A stretch of 64,000 bases of DNA, taken from the NCBI RefSeq assembly GCF_000217955.3, contig NZ_AFOY02000002.1, positions 62,001 through 126,000 of the forward strand, in the 5' to 3' direction. Position 1 is the first letter of the stretch. Every line of letters begins with the position of its first letter. Made by a program: the position numbers and the translations under genes. This document shows positions 51,569 to 61,120 of this stretch, in pieces. Origin of the DNA: Pseudomonas fluorescens HK44 (GTDB lineage: Bacteria; Pseudomonadota; Gammaproteobacteria; Pseudomonadales; Pseudomonadaceae). The notes under the pieces were generated by a model. It worked only from the letters and a program-made list of their open reading frames with translations, did not search any database and had not been told where the DNA came from.

Positions 51569-52282
51569 TTATTTTACGGCGTAAAACTTGCGGACATACC
51601 GGGTGCTTTGCCAGGCGCACGGTGCGCCTTGCGGTACGAACACGGTGTCGCCGGTGTTGACCGTCAGGCTCGTACCATCGGCTGCTCGCAGGGTGACGCT
51701 GCCTTCGATCAGGTGCATCAGCTCGTTGAGTTTATGCGGTCGACCATGGCGTTCGTAGGGGGTCGAATCCCAGACGCCGACGCGCAGGTCGGTGGCGCTG
51801 TCTTCGAAGGCATTGCGTGAGCGGCACTGCGGGGTGGGCCCGATCAGTATTTGCGGTTCCGGCGCGGCCGAAGGGGAGAGCATCGCTAGCGGGTCCAGCG
51901 CTGCCAGCCCAGGTGTCGGTTCAGCGCTGGGGCTGATCACGGCACAGAATGCCCAGCACGTATCGGCTTGCGCCTCGATTCGCAGCGTGGTCCCACGACC
52001 GATCACCGCGCTGGCGCCGATCCCCAGTTCCAGCGTCTGGCCTTGGGATTGCAGCACGACGTGGCCGGCGTGAATCACGATCACTTCGGTGTGCGGGAAG
52101 TCATCGATATCGAGTGATTCGCTTGCGTTCACGAGCCCGGCGCAGATGCCATCGGGCCCGGTGTAGGCGACCTGACGGTGTTCCCTGAAGGGGTCGGCAG
52201 CGCTCAAGGACATCGAGTTGAAAGACGTGGCGACACGGCTGCCGTCGGCGCGAGCCAACAGCAGAACGGTAGGTTGAGACAT
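51569..52282 (-). CDS. Double-cupin domain protein
   Basis: 237 residues with two cupin-like halves: the first around VIVIHAGHVVLQSQGQTLEL / GIGASAVIGRGTTLRIEA, the second around KLNELMHLIEGSVTLRAADG / VNTGDTVFVPQGAPCAWQST. The second half looks like a substrate-binding cupin (Pxx motif). No metal set of three histidines is complete. It lies 66 bases downstream of the double GNAT gene on the same strand. Likely a regulator or enzyme in small-molecule turnover; unassigned. Confidence 0.8.
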   Translation of the reverse strand: MSQPTVLLLARADGSRVATSFNSMSLSAADPFREHRQVAYTGPDGICAGLVNASESLDIDDFPHTEVIVIHAGHVVLQSQGQTLELGIGASAVIGRGTTLRIEAQADTCWAFCAVISPSAEPTPGLAALDPLAMLSPSAAPEPQILIGPTPQCRSRNAFEDSATDLRVGVWDSTPYERHGRPHKLNELMHLIEGSVTLRAADGTSLTVNTGDTVFVPQGAPCAWQSTRYVRKFYAVK

Positions 52283-52348
52283 GCGGGTGACGCTCCATGC
52301 AAATGGGGTGTGGAGGATGTTGGGTAGCGGCGGCTTTGCGCGCGGCTG

Positions 52349-53206
52349 TCAGCCAATGGCCTGGGTGACGAGTGCGAACTGTCGGACGCCATTGACCGCT
52401 TGCGGCGGTGTGCCCCTTGCCATTTGCGCCACGGTGTCGACCTGCTTGAGGCCGACCGTTGCGAGCCAATCGCTCAAGCCACTGTCCGCCGGAATGTCGA
52501 TGCGCACAAAGGCCTCCGGTACGTGGGCCAGCAACACGGCGATCAGGTGTTTGGCCTGTTCGATGTTCTCGGCAACCACCGGGCCAATGCCGCGACCACG
52601 GCCATACGGACGCAGCAGGGCGAAGGCGCGCACCAGGCCATCGCGCTCGATGACAACTGAATGCTCGACCACATCGAACAGATCGTTGAGCACCGCTTGC
52701 CGGTCCAACCCGGTGCCCGCGTTGGCCAGTTCCAGCACGCGGGCCTTATCGGCGTCACGCAGCGGGCGACAGGTTCCACCGTCGGTCAGCGGCACAGGTG
52801 CAACGGCTTGCGCCGGGCCCTGGTGTTGCTGAATCCGCCCGAACTCGACAAAGCCCTGACTCGCGTAAAGCGGCGCACCGGCCAGGGTCGCGTTGAGTAC
52901 CGGGGTGCGTGACTGGCACGCATCAAGTGCCTGCTCCATCAACTTGCGGCCGATGCCCTTGCCTTGATAGTCGTCGCTGACGATCACCAGACCGATGGTG
53001 GCGAAGTTGCCTTGGGGGCAGGTGAACGCCGTGCCGATCAGACGCTCGCCATCGAGTGCCACAACGCCGTCGCTGATGCGCAACACCATGGCCCAGTCGT
53101 CCAGGCGATGGGGCCACTTCAATTGCACGGACAAGGCATGGGCCGAGGGCAGGTCGGCGGGCGTCATCGGGCGAAAGACATAAGCAAAAGGGTGCGGGGC
53201 GGACAT
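52349..53206 (-). CDS. GNAT acetyltransferase with two GNAT halves
   Basis: 285 residues from the ATG at 53206. First half: canonical acetyl-CoA loop VIVSDDYQGKGIGRKLMEQA (Q/RxxGxG) and LYASQGFVEFG. Second half: a partner GNAT-like fold (RPLRDADKARVLELANAGTG, RIDIPADSGLSDWLATVGLK) without a clear loop. Such tandem GNATs act on small amines or peptides. It is divergent from the aldehyde dehydrogenase and followed by the cupin gene, which suggests one pathway on an aldehyde/amine substrate. Confidence 0.85.
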   Translation of the reverse strand: MSAPHPFAYVFRPMTPADLPSAHALSVQLKWPHRLDDWAMVLRISDGVVALDGERLIGTAFTCPQGNFATIGLVIVSDDYQGKGIGRKLMEQALDACQSRTPVLNATLAGAPLYASQGFVEFGRIQQHQGPAQAVAPVPLTDGGTCRPLRDADKARVLELANAGTGLDRQAVLNDLFDVVEHSVVIERDGLVRAFALLRPYGRGRGIGPVVAENIEQAKHLIAVLLAHVPEAFVRIDIPADSGLSDWLATVGLKQVDTVAQMARGTPPQAVNGVRQFALVTQAIG

Positions 53207-53448
53207 GGCGAGTCTCCGTTGGACAGTGTGCGCAATCAACCGGCTGTGCGGCGCGATGGTGCCTGTATCCCATCTGCGTGAAGGCCTGACAAGAGGGGTT
53301 GGAACATTCGGCAGATTCCGCACGCCCGAAGCCGCAAGACCACACTTACTACTTAATTGCCCGGCAAGGTCGGCAGCAAATGCTTGGGCTTTTTTTCTAC
53401 GATGGAGGCCTGAGTTCACGACTCGCCGTCCCTTTCTTGGAGTGCTCC

Positions 53449-54921
53449 ATGGATAGCTTCGATCCTCGCCTTATCGCTGTGCGCAGCGCTCATTTCATCG
53501 CCGGCCAATACCGCGATGCTCAACCGGGGCTTGAGGTGGTGCGGCCGTCGGATGGCCAGGTCTATGCCCAGTTGCCGATTGCCGATGCCGCCCTGGTGGA
53601 TGAAGCGGTCAACGATGCCTGGCAGGCGTTCAATCGCAGCAATTGGGCCAGCCGCCCACCTCGGGAGCGGGCGCGGGTCATGCGCCGTTGGGCCGATCTG
53701 ATCGAAGCTGACGCCGCTGTCCTGGCGCCGCTGGAAGCGGTGGGTTCGACCCGTCCCCATAAAGATGTGATCGCCTGGGATATTCCCTATGTCGCCGAGG
53801 GCATTCGTTTCTTTGCCGAACTGGCGGACAAGCATGGCGGTCATGTGGCTGCCACCCAGACCGATCGACTGGGCATGCAGATCGCCGAACCCTACGGCGT
53901 GATTGCCGCCATCGCGCCGTGGAATTTCCCGTTGAGCATGGCCTCCTGGAAAGTCGCGCCGGCGCTGGCCGCAGGCAATGCCGTGGTGCTCAAGCCTTCA
54001 GAGCTGACGCCGTTTTCCAGTCTGCGCTTTGCCGAGTTGGCGTTGCAGGCGGGGATGCCGGCGGGGATTTTCAACGTGATTCAGGGCGATGGCCGCGTTA
54101 CGGGCGATGCCTTGTGCCGTCATCCGCGGGTGGGCAAGGTGACCTTTACCGGTTCCACCGCGACCGGCTCGAGCATCATGGCCACCTGCGCGCTGGTCGG
54201 TCCGAAACCGGTCACCCTGGAACTCGGCGGCAAGAGCCCGCAGCTGGTCTTCGCCGATGTACCGGATATCGCCAAAACCGCTCGCACGGTGGCCATGGCC
54301 ATTACCGGTAATGCCGGGCAGGTGTGCGTGTCCGGGTCTCGGCTGTTGATCCAGCGCTCGATCATGGAACCGTTTATCGCCCACTTGCAGGCGTATTTCG
54401 AGGCGCTGCGCCCCGGCCCGACCTGGTCGTCCGACAGCACGCTATCGCCGATCATTTCCCGGCTGCAGGCCAGCCGCATCGATGGCATCGTCCAGCGCTC
54501 GCGTCAGGCCGGTGCCGAAGTGCTGACCGGTGGCGGGCTGTTCGAGGGTCTCGGTGGCGCCTATTACCAGCCGACCTTGCTGACCGGCCTGGACCACCAG
54601 AACCCGGCGATCTGCGAAGAAATCTTCGGCCCGGTGCTGACGGTGCAGGCGTTCGATGATGAAGAACAGGCGCTGAGCCTGGCGGCACATGCGACTTACG
54701 GTCTGGCGGCGGGTGTGCATACGGCCGACATCAACCGCGCCTTGCGTCTGGTTCGGCGCCTCGAGGCGGGGACCGTGTGGGTCAATCGTTACGGACGCAG
54801 TAACGACTACATTCTGCCGACCGGTGGCTACAAGCGCTCCGGCATCGGTAAGGACCTGGGGCGCGAAGCGTTCGAAGCCAATTTGCGTTTCAAGAGTGTG
54901 CTGATCGATATCGTCCAGTAG
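53449..54921 (+). CDS. NAD(P)-dependent aldehyde dehydrogenase
   Basis: 490 residues from the ATG at 53449. Hallmarks: YGVIAAIAPWNFPLSMASWK (cofactor site, Asn), general base Glu in TLELGGKSPQLVF (about 258), catalytic Cys in GNAGQVCVSGSRLL (about 291), and EEIFGPVLTVQAFDDEEQAL (about 390). Length and motifs fit the gamma-glutamyl-aldehyde/betaine-aldehyde group. It is divergent from the double GNAT gene and probably belongs with it. Confidence 0.93.
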   Translation: MDSFDPRLIAVRSAHFIAGQYRDAQPGLEVVRPSDGQVYAQLPIADAALVDEAVNDAWQAFNRSNWASRPPRERARVMRRWADLIEADAAVLAPLEAVGSTRPHKDVIAWDIPYVAEGIRFFAELADKHGGHVAATQTDRLGMQIAEPYGVIAAIAPWNFPLSMASWKVAPALAAGNAVVLKPSELTPFSSLRFAELALQAGMPAGIFNVIQGDGRVTGDALCRHPRVGKVTFTGSTATGSSIMATCALVGPKPVTLELGGKSPQLVFADVPDIAKTARTVAMAITGNAGQVCVSGSRLLIQRSIMEPFIAHLQAYFEALRPGPTWSSDSTLSPIISRLQASRIDGIVQRSRQAGAEVLTGGGLFEGLGGAYYQPTLLTGLDHQNPAICEEIFGPVLTVQAFDDEEQALSLAAHATYGLAAGVHTADINRALRLVRRLEAGTVWVNRYGRSNDYILPTGGYKRSGIGKDLGREAFEANLRFKSVLIDIVQ

Positions 54922-55001
54922 GCGGCTGGCACATAGCCCTCTGTTGTCAGGGGGGCTTGCCCTAATACCAGTCAGTTAAGGAACAATTCGCCGAGCACAA
55001 A

Positions 55002-55151
55002 ACCTGTGGCGAGGGAGCTTGCTCCCGCTCGGCCGCGAAGCGGTCGTAATCCGGCAATCGCCCTCCATCTGGATACTCGCGGTGGCTGATTTTAGGGTCG
55101 CTTCGCCCGAGCGCGGACCGACCCGCGGGAGCAAGCTCCCTCGCCACAGGT
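55002..55151. repeat. Pair of inverted REP palindromes
   Basis: ACCTGTGGCGAGGGAGCTTG at 55002 onward is mirrored by 55125-55151 ending CCCTCGCCACAGGT. Between them is GC-rich spacer DNA. This is a typical Pseudomonas bimodular REP unit, lying after the aldehyde dehydrogenase gene. Confidence 0.9.
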
Positions 55152-55182
55152 GATCTACAAACCGTAAATCCTAATCGTGCTC

Positions 55183-55217
55183 AAACGGGCGCTTCCTCAG
55201 GGAAGCGCCCGTTTTCG
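55183..55217. terminator. Intrinsic terminator after the REP pair
   Basis: AAACGGGCGCTTCC-TCAG-GGAAGCGCCCGTTT, 14-bp stem with T-rich end. The remaining DNA to 55510 holds only the promoter region of the catabolic operon. Confidence 0.85.
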
Positions 55218-55510
55218 TTCTGTCCGGCGCAGGTTCTGCGGTAAATCCGTTTGCGCGTAAGCCTTGCGGCGTTATAAAGGCCCATAAGGGCGCATGAATA
55301 CGGGGTTTGCCCAAGGCTGGAGCGACCCGCAAAGTCTGCTGAGGGGGGGCGCTAAAACGGTGGTTTGTATCGAGCAGAGGTCGCTTTTAACGCCATCTGC
55401 TGATTTCACGGTGGTGTAATGACGGTGTGCTGCAGCGTTGCATCACGGCTCCCGGAACGGAGCGAATGCTTGTCACGCCATGACCTCAACGAACTTCAGG
55501 ACCGCACTCA

Positions 55511-56179
55511 ATGAGCTTTCTTCGCCCCAAATTCATTACGTTCGACTGCTACGGTACGCTGACCAATTTCCACATGGGTACGATGACTCGCGAGCTGTTC
55601 GCCGATCGCGTGGTGCCCGAGCAGATGGAGCAGTTCGTCAAGGACTTCTCGGCCTATCGCCTGGACCAGGTCATGGGTGACTGGAGGCCGTATGACGAAA
55701 TCCTCAAGACCGCGCTGGCGCGGACCTGCAAGCGTTGGGGCATTGAATACCGTGACGAAGGTCAGTTGTATTACGACGCTGTGCCGACCTGGGGCCCGCA
55801 CCCGGACGTACCGGCCGGCCTGTCGAAAATCGCCGACAAGATCCCGCTGGTGATTTTCTCCAACGCCAGCAACAGCCAGATCATGTCCAACGTCGATAAG
55901 CTCGGCGCACCGTTTCACAAAGTTTTTACCGCCGAGCAGGCACAAGCCTACAAACCACGCCTGGCCGCGTTCGAGTACATGCTCGACAACCTCAATTGCG
56001 GCCCGGAAGACATCTTGCATGTGTCGTCGAGCTTCCGTTACGACCTGATGCCGGCTCACGACATGAAGATCAAGAACAAGGCCTTCGTCGCCCGTGGTCA
56101 CGAAGTCCCGGCCAATGCTTTCTACGAGTACCGGCAGATCACCGACATCGGCGGGCTGGCCGCGCTGGTCGGTCTCTGA
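55511..56179 (+). CDS. HAD-superfamily hydrolase, type II haloacid dehalogenase-like
   Basis: 222 residues. Nucleophile Asp in FITFDCYGTLTNF (about residue 11), motif II FSNASNSQ (about 117), Lys in YKPRLAAFEYML (about 152), and motif IV HVSSSFRYDLMPAHDMKIKN (about 173). This is the L-2-haloacid dehalogenase-like branch, but many members dephosphorylate or cleave other small substrates. It is the first gene of the 8.5-kb plus-strand operon with an FAD oxidase and an ABC importer. Confidence 0.88.
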   Translation: MSFLRPKFITFDCYGTLTNFHMGTMTRELFADRVVPEQMEQFVKDFSAYRLDQVMGDWRPYDEILKTALARTCKRWGIEYRDEGQLYYDAVPTWGPHPDVPAGLSKIADKIPLVIFSNASNSQIMSNVDKLGAPFHKVFTAEQAQAYKPRLAAFEYMLDNLNCGPEDILHVSSSFRYDLMPAHDMKIKNKAFVARGHEVPANAFYEYRQITDIGGLAALVGL

Positions 56180-56234
56180 GTCGTCACGGCAACGGCATTC
56201 TCACGGCAGTCTTTTTGGTAGAGGCGGGTTAGAC

Positions 56235-57509
56235 ATGGGCAGTGAATCCTACTGGCTCGACACCGCACCGGCGTTCACCGGTGCTCAGCCCGGCGCATTG
56301 CCCGGGCAGGTCGACGTGGTCATCGTCGGGGGTGGTTTCACCGGCCTGGCGGCGGCTCGGGCGCTGGCCTTGAAGGGCTCCAGTGTGGTGGTGCTGGAGG
56401 CCGGCAGGGTGATCGGCGAAGCCTCGGGTCGTAACGGCGGTCAGTGCAATACCGGCGTGGCCCAGGATTACGCCGGCCTGAGCGCCAGCCTCGGCGCGGA
56501 CAAGGCACGGGCCTATTACAAGGCTTACGAGAGTGCCGTGCACAGCGTGGTTTCGCTGGTGGAGCAGGAGCAGATCGCCTGCGACCTCAAGCGTAACGGC
56601 AAGCTCAAGCTGGCCGCCAAGCCGATGCACTACGAGGGCCTGGCGCGGACTTGCGAGTTGATTCACCGGGAGGTCGATGCCGATGTCGAGTTGCTGACCG
56701 CCGAACAGATCCGCGCTGAAGTCGACTCGGCCCAGTTCCACGGTGGCTTGCTGCAGCGCAACGGCGTGCAGATGCATGTCGGGCGCTTCGGCGTCGGTCT
56801 GGCCGAAGCGGCGGCACGGCACGGTGCGTTGATCTATCAAGACACGCCGGTGACGGACTGGAAAGCCCAGGCCGGCGGCTATCGGGTCAACACCGCCAAG
56901 GGTTCGCTGCACGCCGGGCAAGTGCTGCTGGCGACCGGCGCCTGTCAGCACGGCGGGTTGGGCTGGTATCGGCGGCGGATCGTGCCGGTGGGCAGTTTCG
57001 TGATCGCCACCGAGGTCCTTCCCCAGAGCCTGATCGACCAATTGCTGCCCGGTCGGCGAGCCTATGTCACCAGCCGCATGATTGGTAACTACTTTCGCCT
57101 GACCCCGGACAACCGCCTGCTGTTTGGCGGCCGTGCGCGGTTTGCCATGTCCGACAGTGTCTCCGACGCCAAGAGCGGCAAGGTGCTGCGGGCGGCGATG
57201 GTGCAGATGTTTCCGGCATTGGCCAAGGTGAAGATCGATTACTGCTGGGGCGGGCTGGTGGACATGACCTCCGACCGGTTGCCCCGTGCCGGCCAGCACG
57301 GCGGGGTTTATCACTCCATGGGCTACAGCGGCCATGGGGTGCAGATGTCGGTGCACATGGGCCAGGTGATGGCCGAAGTGATGGCCGGCAAGGTCGAGGC
57401 CAATCCCTGGCGCGAACTCGACTGGCCGGCGATTCCCGGGCACTTCGGCAAACCATGGTTCCTGCCGCTGGTGGGCGCTTATTACCGGTTCCAGGACTAT
57501 TTGCATTGA
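56235..57509 (+). CDS. DAO-family FAD-dependent amine/amino-acid oxidoreductase
   Basis: 424 residues from the ATG at 56235 (GAGGCGGG before). FAD motif VDVVIVGGGFTGLAAARALA (about 27-46), then the SGRNGGQCNTG loop (about 65) seen in gamma-glutamylputrescine oxidase (PuuB)-like and glycine-oxidase-like enzymes, and the C-terminal MGYSGHGVQMSVHMGQVMAE. It oxidises a C-N bond of an amino acid or amine. In this operon it may act alone or as the catalytic subunit with the [2Fe-2S] and FAD proteins encoded downstream. Confidence 0.9.
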   Translation: MGSESYWLDTAPAFTGAQPGALPGQVDVVIVGGGFTGLAAARALALKGSSVVVLEAGRVIGEASGRNGGQCNTGVAQDYAGLSASLGADKARAYYKAYESAVHSVVSLVEQEQIACDLKRNGKLKLAAKPMHYEGLARTCELIHREVDADVELLTAEQIRAEVDSAQFHGGLLQRNGVQMHVGRFGVGLAEAAARHGALIYQDTPVTDWKAQAGGYRVNTAKGSLHAGQVLLATGACQHGGLGWYRRRIVPVGSFVIATEVLPQSLIDQLLPGRRAYVTSRMIGNYFRLTPDNRLLFGGRARFAMSDSVSDAKSGKVLRAAMVQMFPALAKVKIDYCWGGLVDMTSDRLPRAGQHGGVYHSMGYSGHGVQMSVHMGQVMAEVMAGKVEANPWRELDWPAIPGHFGKPWFLPLVGAYYRFQDYLH

Positions 57510-57604
57510 GTTGATGTTGTGGCTTCACCGTCGTTTGCGTTTCCAGGACGCCGCGGATAACCGCGAGCACTCGAACCTTCTGTTTATAGACAGGTACAGC
57601 TTAA

Positions 57605-59242
57605 ATGAATGATGACAAGATCGACTCCAAACTGATCTCCGGCCAGGAAAGCCTGAGAGTCTTCGAAGGCCTTAATCGCGGCATGTCGCGCCGCAACGCG
57701 TTGCAATTGCTTGGTGTCGCCGGGGTGGCTGCAGCGGGCGCCGGCAGCCTGTTCGGCGCCGCCGGAAAACTGTTTGCCGACGAAGCCGCAAGCCCCGGCA
57801 AAGGCAAGCCGGGCGGGCGGATTCGCGTCGCCGGCATGTCCAGCTCCACCGCCGATACCCTGGACCCGGCCAAAGGTGCGCTGTCCACCGACTACGCACG
57901 CCACTATATGTTCTACAACGGCCTGACCCGTTTCGACAGCCATCTGGTGCCGCAACTGGAGCTGGCCGAGCGCATCGACAACACCGATGCGACGCTGTGG
58001 ACCATTACCTTGCGCAAGGACGTGACCTTCCACAACGGCAAAACCCTGAGCGCCGCCGACGTGGTGTTCTCGCTGTCGCGGCACAAGGACCCGCTGACCG
58101 GTTCCAAGGTCATGCCGCTGATGGAGCAGTTCGCCGAAATCAAGGCCACTGGCCCCAATGAGGTGCAGATCCGCCTGAGCGCGCCGAACGCCGAACTGCC
58201 GTCGATCCTCGCCGTGTCGCACCTGCTGATCGTTCCCGAAGGCACCACCGACTTCAATCAGGGCATCGGTACCGGACCGTTCAAGGTCAAGGAGTTCAAA
58301 CCGGGCGTGCGTTCGATTGCTGCGCGCAATACCGGCTACTGGAAACCGGGCCTGCCTTACCTGGACGAGATCGAGTTCATCGCCATTGCCGACGAGCCAT
58401 CGCGGGTCAACGCGCTGCTGTCGGGCGACGTGCACATGATCAACGAGGTCAACCCGCGCTCCACCACGCGAATCAAGGCCAGCGCCGGTCACCGCGTCGT
58501 CGATGCACCCTCGGGCAACTACACCGACTTGATCATCCGTCAGGATCAGATGCCCGGCAAAAGCGCGGAATTCACCCAGGCCATGAAACACCTGATGGAC
58601 CGCGAGCAGATCAAGTCCGCGGTGTTCCGTGGTTTTGCGGTGGTCGGTAACGACCATCCGATTGCCCCCGGCTCGCGTTACTACAACGCTGACCTGCCGC
58701 AGACCGTCTACGACCCGGAGAAAGCCAGGTTCCTGCTGAAGAAGGCCGGCATGGACAGCATCAACATGCCGCTGGTCGCGTCACCTGCCGCGACCGGTTC
58801 GGTGGACATCGCGGTGCTGTTGCAGCAATCGGCGAAACAGGCCGGGCTCAAGCTCGACGTCAACCGCCTGCCCAGCGACGGCTACTGGTCCAACCACTGG
58901 ATGAAGCACCCGTTGAGCTTCGGCAACATCAACCCGCGGCCGAACGCCGACGTGATGTTTTCGCAGTTCTTCCAGTCGAGCGCACCGTGGAACGAATCCG
59001 GCTGGAAGAACGACCAGTTCGACCAGTTGCTGATGCTCGCCCGCGCGGAAACCGACGACGCCAAGCGCAGCAAGATGTACGCGGACATGCAGACCCTGGC
59101 GCATGACCACTGCGGTATCGGCATCCCGGTGTTCATCAGCAACATCGACGGCGTCGACCAGCGCGTCAAAGGCTATGGCAGCAACCCGTTGGGCGGCTTC
59201 ATGGGCTACATGTTCGCCGAGCAGGTCTGGCTGGATGCTTGA
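57605..59242 (+). CDS. Peptide/opine-type ABC substrate-binding protein with Tat-like signal
   Basis: 545 residues. The N-terminus (about 1-50) has a twin-arginine pattern MSRRNALQLLGVAGVAAAGA after 27 extra residues, so export by the Tat path is likely. The mature part is a DppA/OppA-type binding protein: GGRIRVAGMSSSTADTLDPA, FHNGKTLSAADVVFSLSRHK, IGTGPFKVKEFKPGV. It captures a peptide-like or opine-like compound for the importer encoded downstream. Confidence 0.93.
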   Translation: MNDDKIDSKLISGQESLRVFEGLNRGMSRRNALQLLGVAGVAAAGAGSLFGAAGKLFADEAASPGKGKPGGRIRVAGMSSSTADTLDPAKGALSTDYARHYMFYNGLTRFDSHLVPQLELAERIDNTDATLWTITLRKDVTFHNGKTLSAADVVFSLSRHKDPLTGSKVMPLMEQFAEIKATGPNEVQIRLSAPNAELPSILAVSHLLIVPEGTTDFNQGIGTGPFKVKEFKPGVRSIAARNTGYWKPGLPYLDEIEFIAIADEPSRVNALLSGDVHMINEVNPRSTTRIKASAGHRVVDAPSGNYTDLIIRQDQMPGKSAEFTQAMKHLMDREQIKSAVFRGFAVVGNDHPIAPGSRYYNADLPQTVYDPEKARFLLKKAGMDSINMPLVASPAATGSVDIAVLLQQSAKQAGLKLDVNRLPSDGYWSNHWMKHPLSFGNINPRPNADVMFSQFFQSSAPWNESGWKNDQFDQLLMLARAETDDAKRSKMYADMQTLAHDHCGIGIPVFISNIDGVDQRVKGYGSNPLGGFMGYMFAEQVWLDA

Positions 59243-59290
59243 TGGGCCGATGAGGTTTGTGCCGTAGCAACATTGCAGGAGAACAGGGCG

Positions 59291-60247
59291 ATGAATAGCA
59301 ACACACTGTGGTTGATCGGCCGGCGTATGGGCGCCGCGATCGTGACCTTGTTGATCGTGTCCATGGTGGTTTTCGCCATCACGGCGGTATTGCCGGGGGA
59401 CGCGGCACAACAGGCCCTCGGGCAGTTCGCCACGCCGGAACAGGTGGCGGCACTGCGGCTGAAACTGGGGCTCGATCAGCCCGGTGTGTTGCGTTACCTG
59501 CACTGGTTGATGAGTTTGCTCAGCGGCGACATGGGCCTGTCGGTCTCCAACGCCATGCCGGTCAGCGACTTGATGGCCGGTCGGGTGCCCAACACGCTGA
59601 TGCTGGCGGCCGCCACGGCGCTGGTGTCAGTGCCGGTGGCGCTGATTCTGGGCATCGGTTCGGCCATGGGCCGGGGCGGGCGCGTCGACAGCTTCCTCAG
59701 CTTTGTCACCCTGGCGATGGTCGCTGTACCGGAGTTTTTGGTGGCAACGCTGGCGGTGCTGATTTTTGCGGTGAACCTGGGTTGGCTATCGGCGCTGTCC
59801 TATGCCAGCGACATCACCTCACCGCTGCAATTTCTGCGCACCTACGCCTTGCCGGTGATGACGCTCTGCTGCGTGATCGTTGCGCAAATGGCGCGCATGA
59901 CCCGGGCGGCGGTGATCGATCAACTCGATAGCCCTTATGTGGAAATGGCCCGGCTCAAAGGCGTGAGCCCGGTGCGGATTGTCCTGCGCCATGCCTTGCC
60001 CAATGCCATCGGGCCGATTGCCAATGCCATCGCCTTGAGTCTGTCCTACCTGCTGGGCGGGGTGGTGATCGTCGAGACGATCTTCAACTATCCCGGCATC
60101 GCCAGCCTGATGGTCGATGCGGTGACCAACCGTGACATGGCGCTGGTCCAGGCCTGCACCATGCTGTTTTGTACGGCGTACCTGGGGTTGGTGCTGATTG
60201 CCGACCTGTGCGCGATTCTTTCCAATCCAAGGCTGAGAAACCAATGA
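59291..60247 (+). CDS. ABC importer permease, DppB type
   Basis: 318 residues from the ATG at 59291. Six hydrophobic helices, N-terminal RRMGAAIVTLLIVSMVVFAI, and the EAA-type loop LDSPYVEMARLKGVSPVRIV followed by LRHALPNAIGPIANAIA. Its stop overlaps the next permease start (ATGA), so the pair is co-translated. Part of the same importer as the binding protein and the double ATPase. Confidence 0.94.
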   Translation: MNSNTLWLIGRRMGAAIVTLLIVSMVVFAITAVLPGDAAQQALGQFATPEQVAALRLKLGLDQPGVLRYLHWLMSLLSGDMGLSVSNAMPVSDLMAGRVPNTLMLAAATALVSVPVALILGIGSAMGRGGRVDSFLSFVTLAMVAVPEFLVATLAVLIFAVNLGWLSALSYASDITSPLQFLRTYALPVMTLCCVIVAQMARMTRAAVIDQLDSPYVEMARLKGVSPVRIVLRHALPNAIGPIANAIALSLSYLLGGVVIVETIFNYPGIASLMVDAVTNRDMALVQACTMLFCTAYLGLVLIADLCAILSNPRLRNQ

Positions 60248-61119
60248 ACAAGCTCATTGTGAAATCGATGCCTGTGACCCCCGACCTGTCGGTTGGCAAG
60301 GTGTCAAACGGGCCATCCTGGCTGGGTCTGGTCGGGGCTGCGATGTGTTTTATCTGGTTGCTGGTGGCGGTCTTCGGCCCGTGGCTGGCGCCGCACCCGG
60401 TCGGTGAAGTGGTCTCTGACAATGTCTTCGACAGCCTGAGTGCCGCGTACCCCTTAGGCACCGATTACCTGGGCCGCGACATGCTCAGCCGAATCCTCGT
60501 CGGTGCCCGTTTTACGGTCGGCCTGGCGCTGGTTGCCGCCGTGCTGGCCAGCGGTCTGGGCACCAGTTGTGCACTGTTGTCGGTGGTCTCGCCGAAATGG
60601 CTGGATGAAATCATCAGCCGCTTGATGGACGCGTTTATTTCGATCCCGAGCAAGATGCTGGCGCTGATCATGGTCTCGGCCTTCGGTTCTTCGGTGACGT
60701 TGCTGATCTGCACCGCGGTGCTGAGTTTCACCCCCGGCGCGTTCCGCATTGCCCGCAGTATGGCGGTCAACATCGAAGCGCTGGAGTACGTGCAAGTGGC
60801 CCGAACCCGTGGCGAACGCCGGCTGTATATCGCCTGTGTGGAAATCCTGCCGAACATGCTCAACCCGGTCCTGACCGACCTCGGGCTGCGCTTCGGTTTC
60901 ATTGTGTTGTTGCTCAGCGGCATGAGTTTCCTCGGCCTGGGTGTGCAACCGCCAGATGCCGACCTCGGGTCGCTGGTGCGCGAAAACATTGGCGGCCTCA
61001 ATCAGGGCGCGCCGGCCATCGTGATTCCGGCGCTGGCGATTGGCACCCTGACCATTGGCGTGAATCTGTTCATCGACAGACTGTCGTCCCGGCGTAGTCG
61101 ACGTACGGGGGGGCATTGA
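60244..61119 (+). CDS. ABC importer permease, DppC type
   Basis: 291 residues. Cytoplasmic N-terminus then PLGTDYLGRDMLSRILVGAR, the DppC hallmark, and the EAA loop IEALEYVQVARTRGERRLYI followed by FLGLGVQPPDADLGSLVREN. It starts at the ATG at 60244 inside the previous stop codon and ends one base before the ATPase start region. Confidence 0.94.
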   Translation: MNKLIVKSMPVTPDLSVGKVSNGPSWLGLVGAAMCFIWLLVAVFGPWLAPHPVGEVVSDNVFDSLSAAYPLGTDYLGRDMLSRILVGARFTVGLALVAAVLASGLGTSCALLSVVSPKWLDEIISRLMDAFISIPSKMLALIMVSAFGSSVTLLICTAVLSFTPGAFRIARSMAVNIEALEYVQVARTRGERRLYIACVEILPNMLNPVLTDLGLRFGFIVLLLSGMSFLGLGVQPPDADLGSLVRENIGGLNQGAPAIVIPALAIGTLTIGVNLFIDRLSSRRSRRTGGH

Positions 61120-61120
61120 G

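Noticed and set aside
55002..55151. CRISPR-like repeat
   Set aside because: Only two inverted copies with the typical REP core; no spacers or regular direct repeats.
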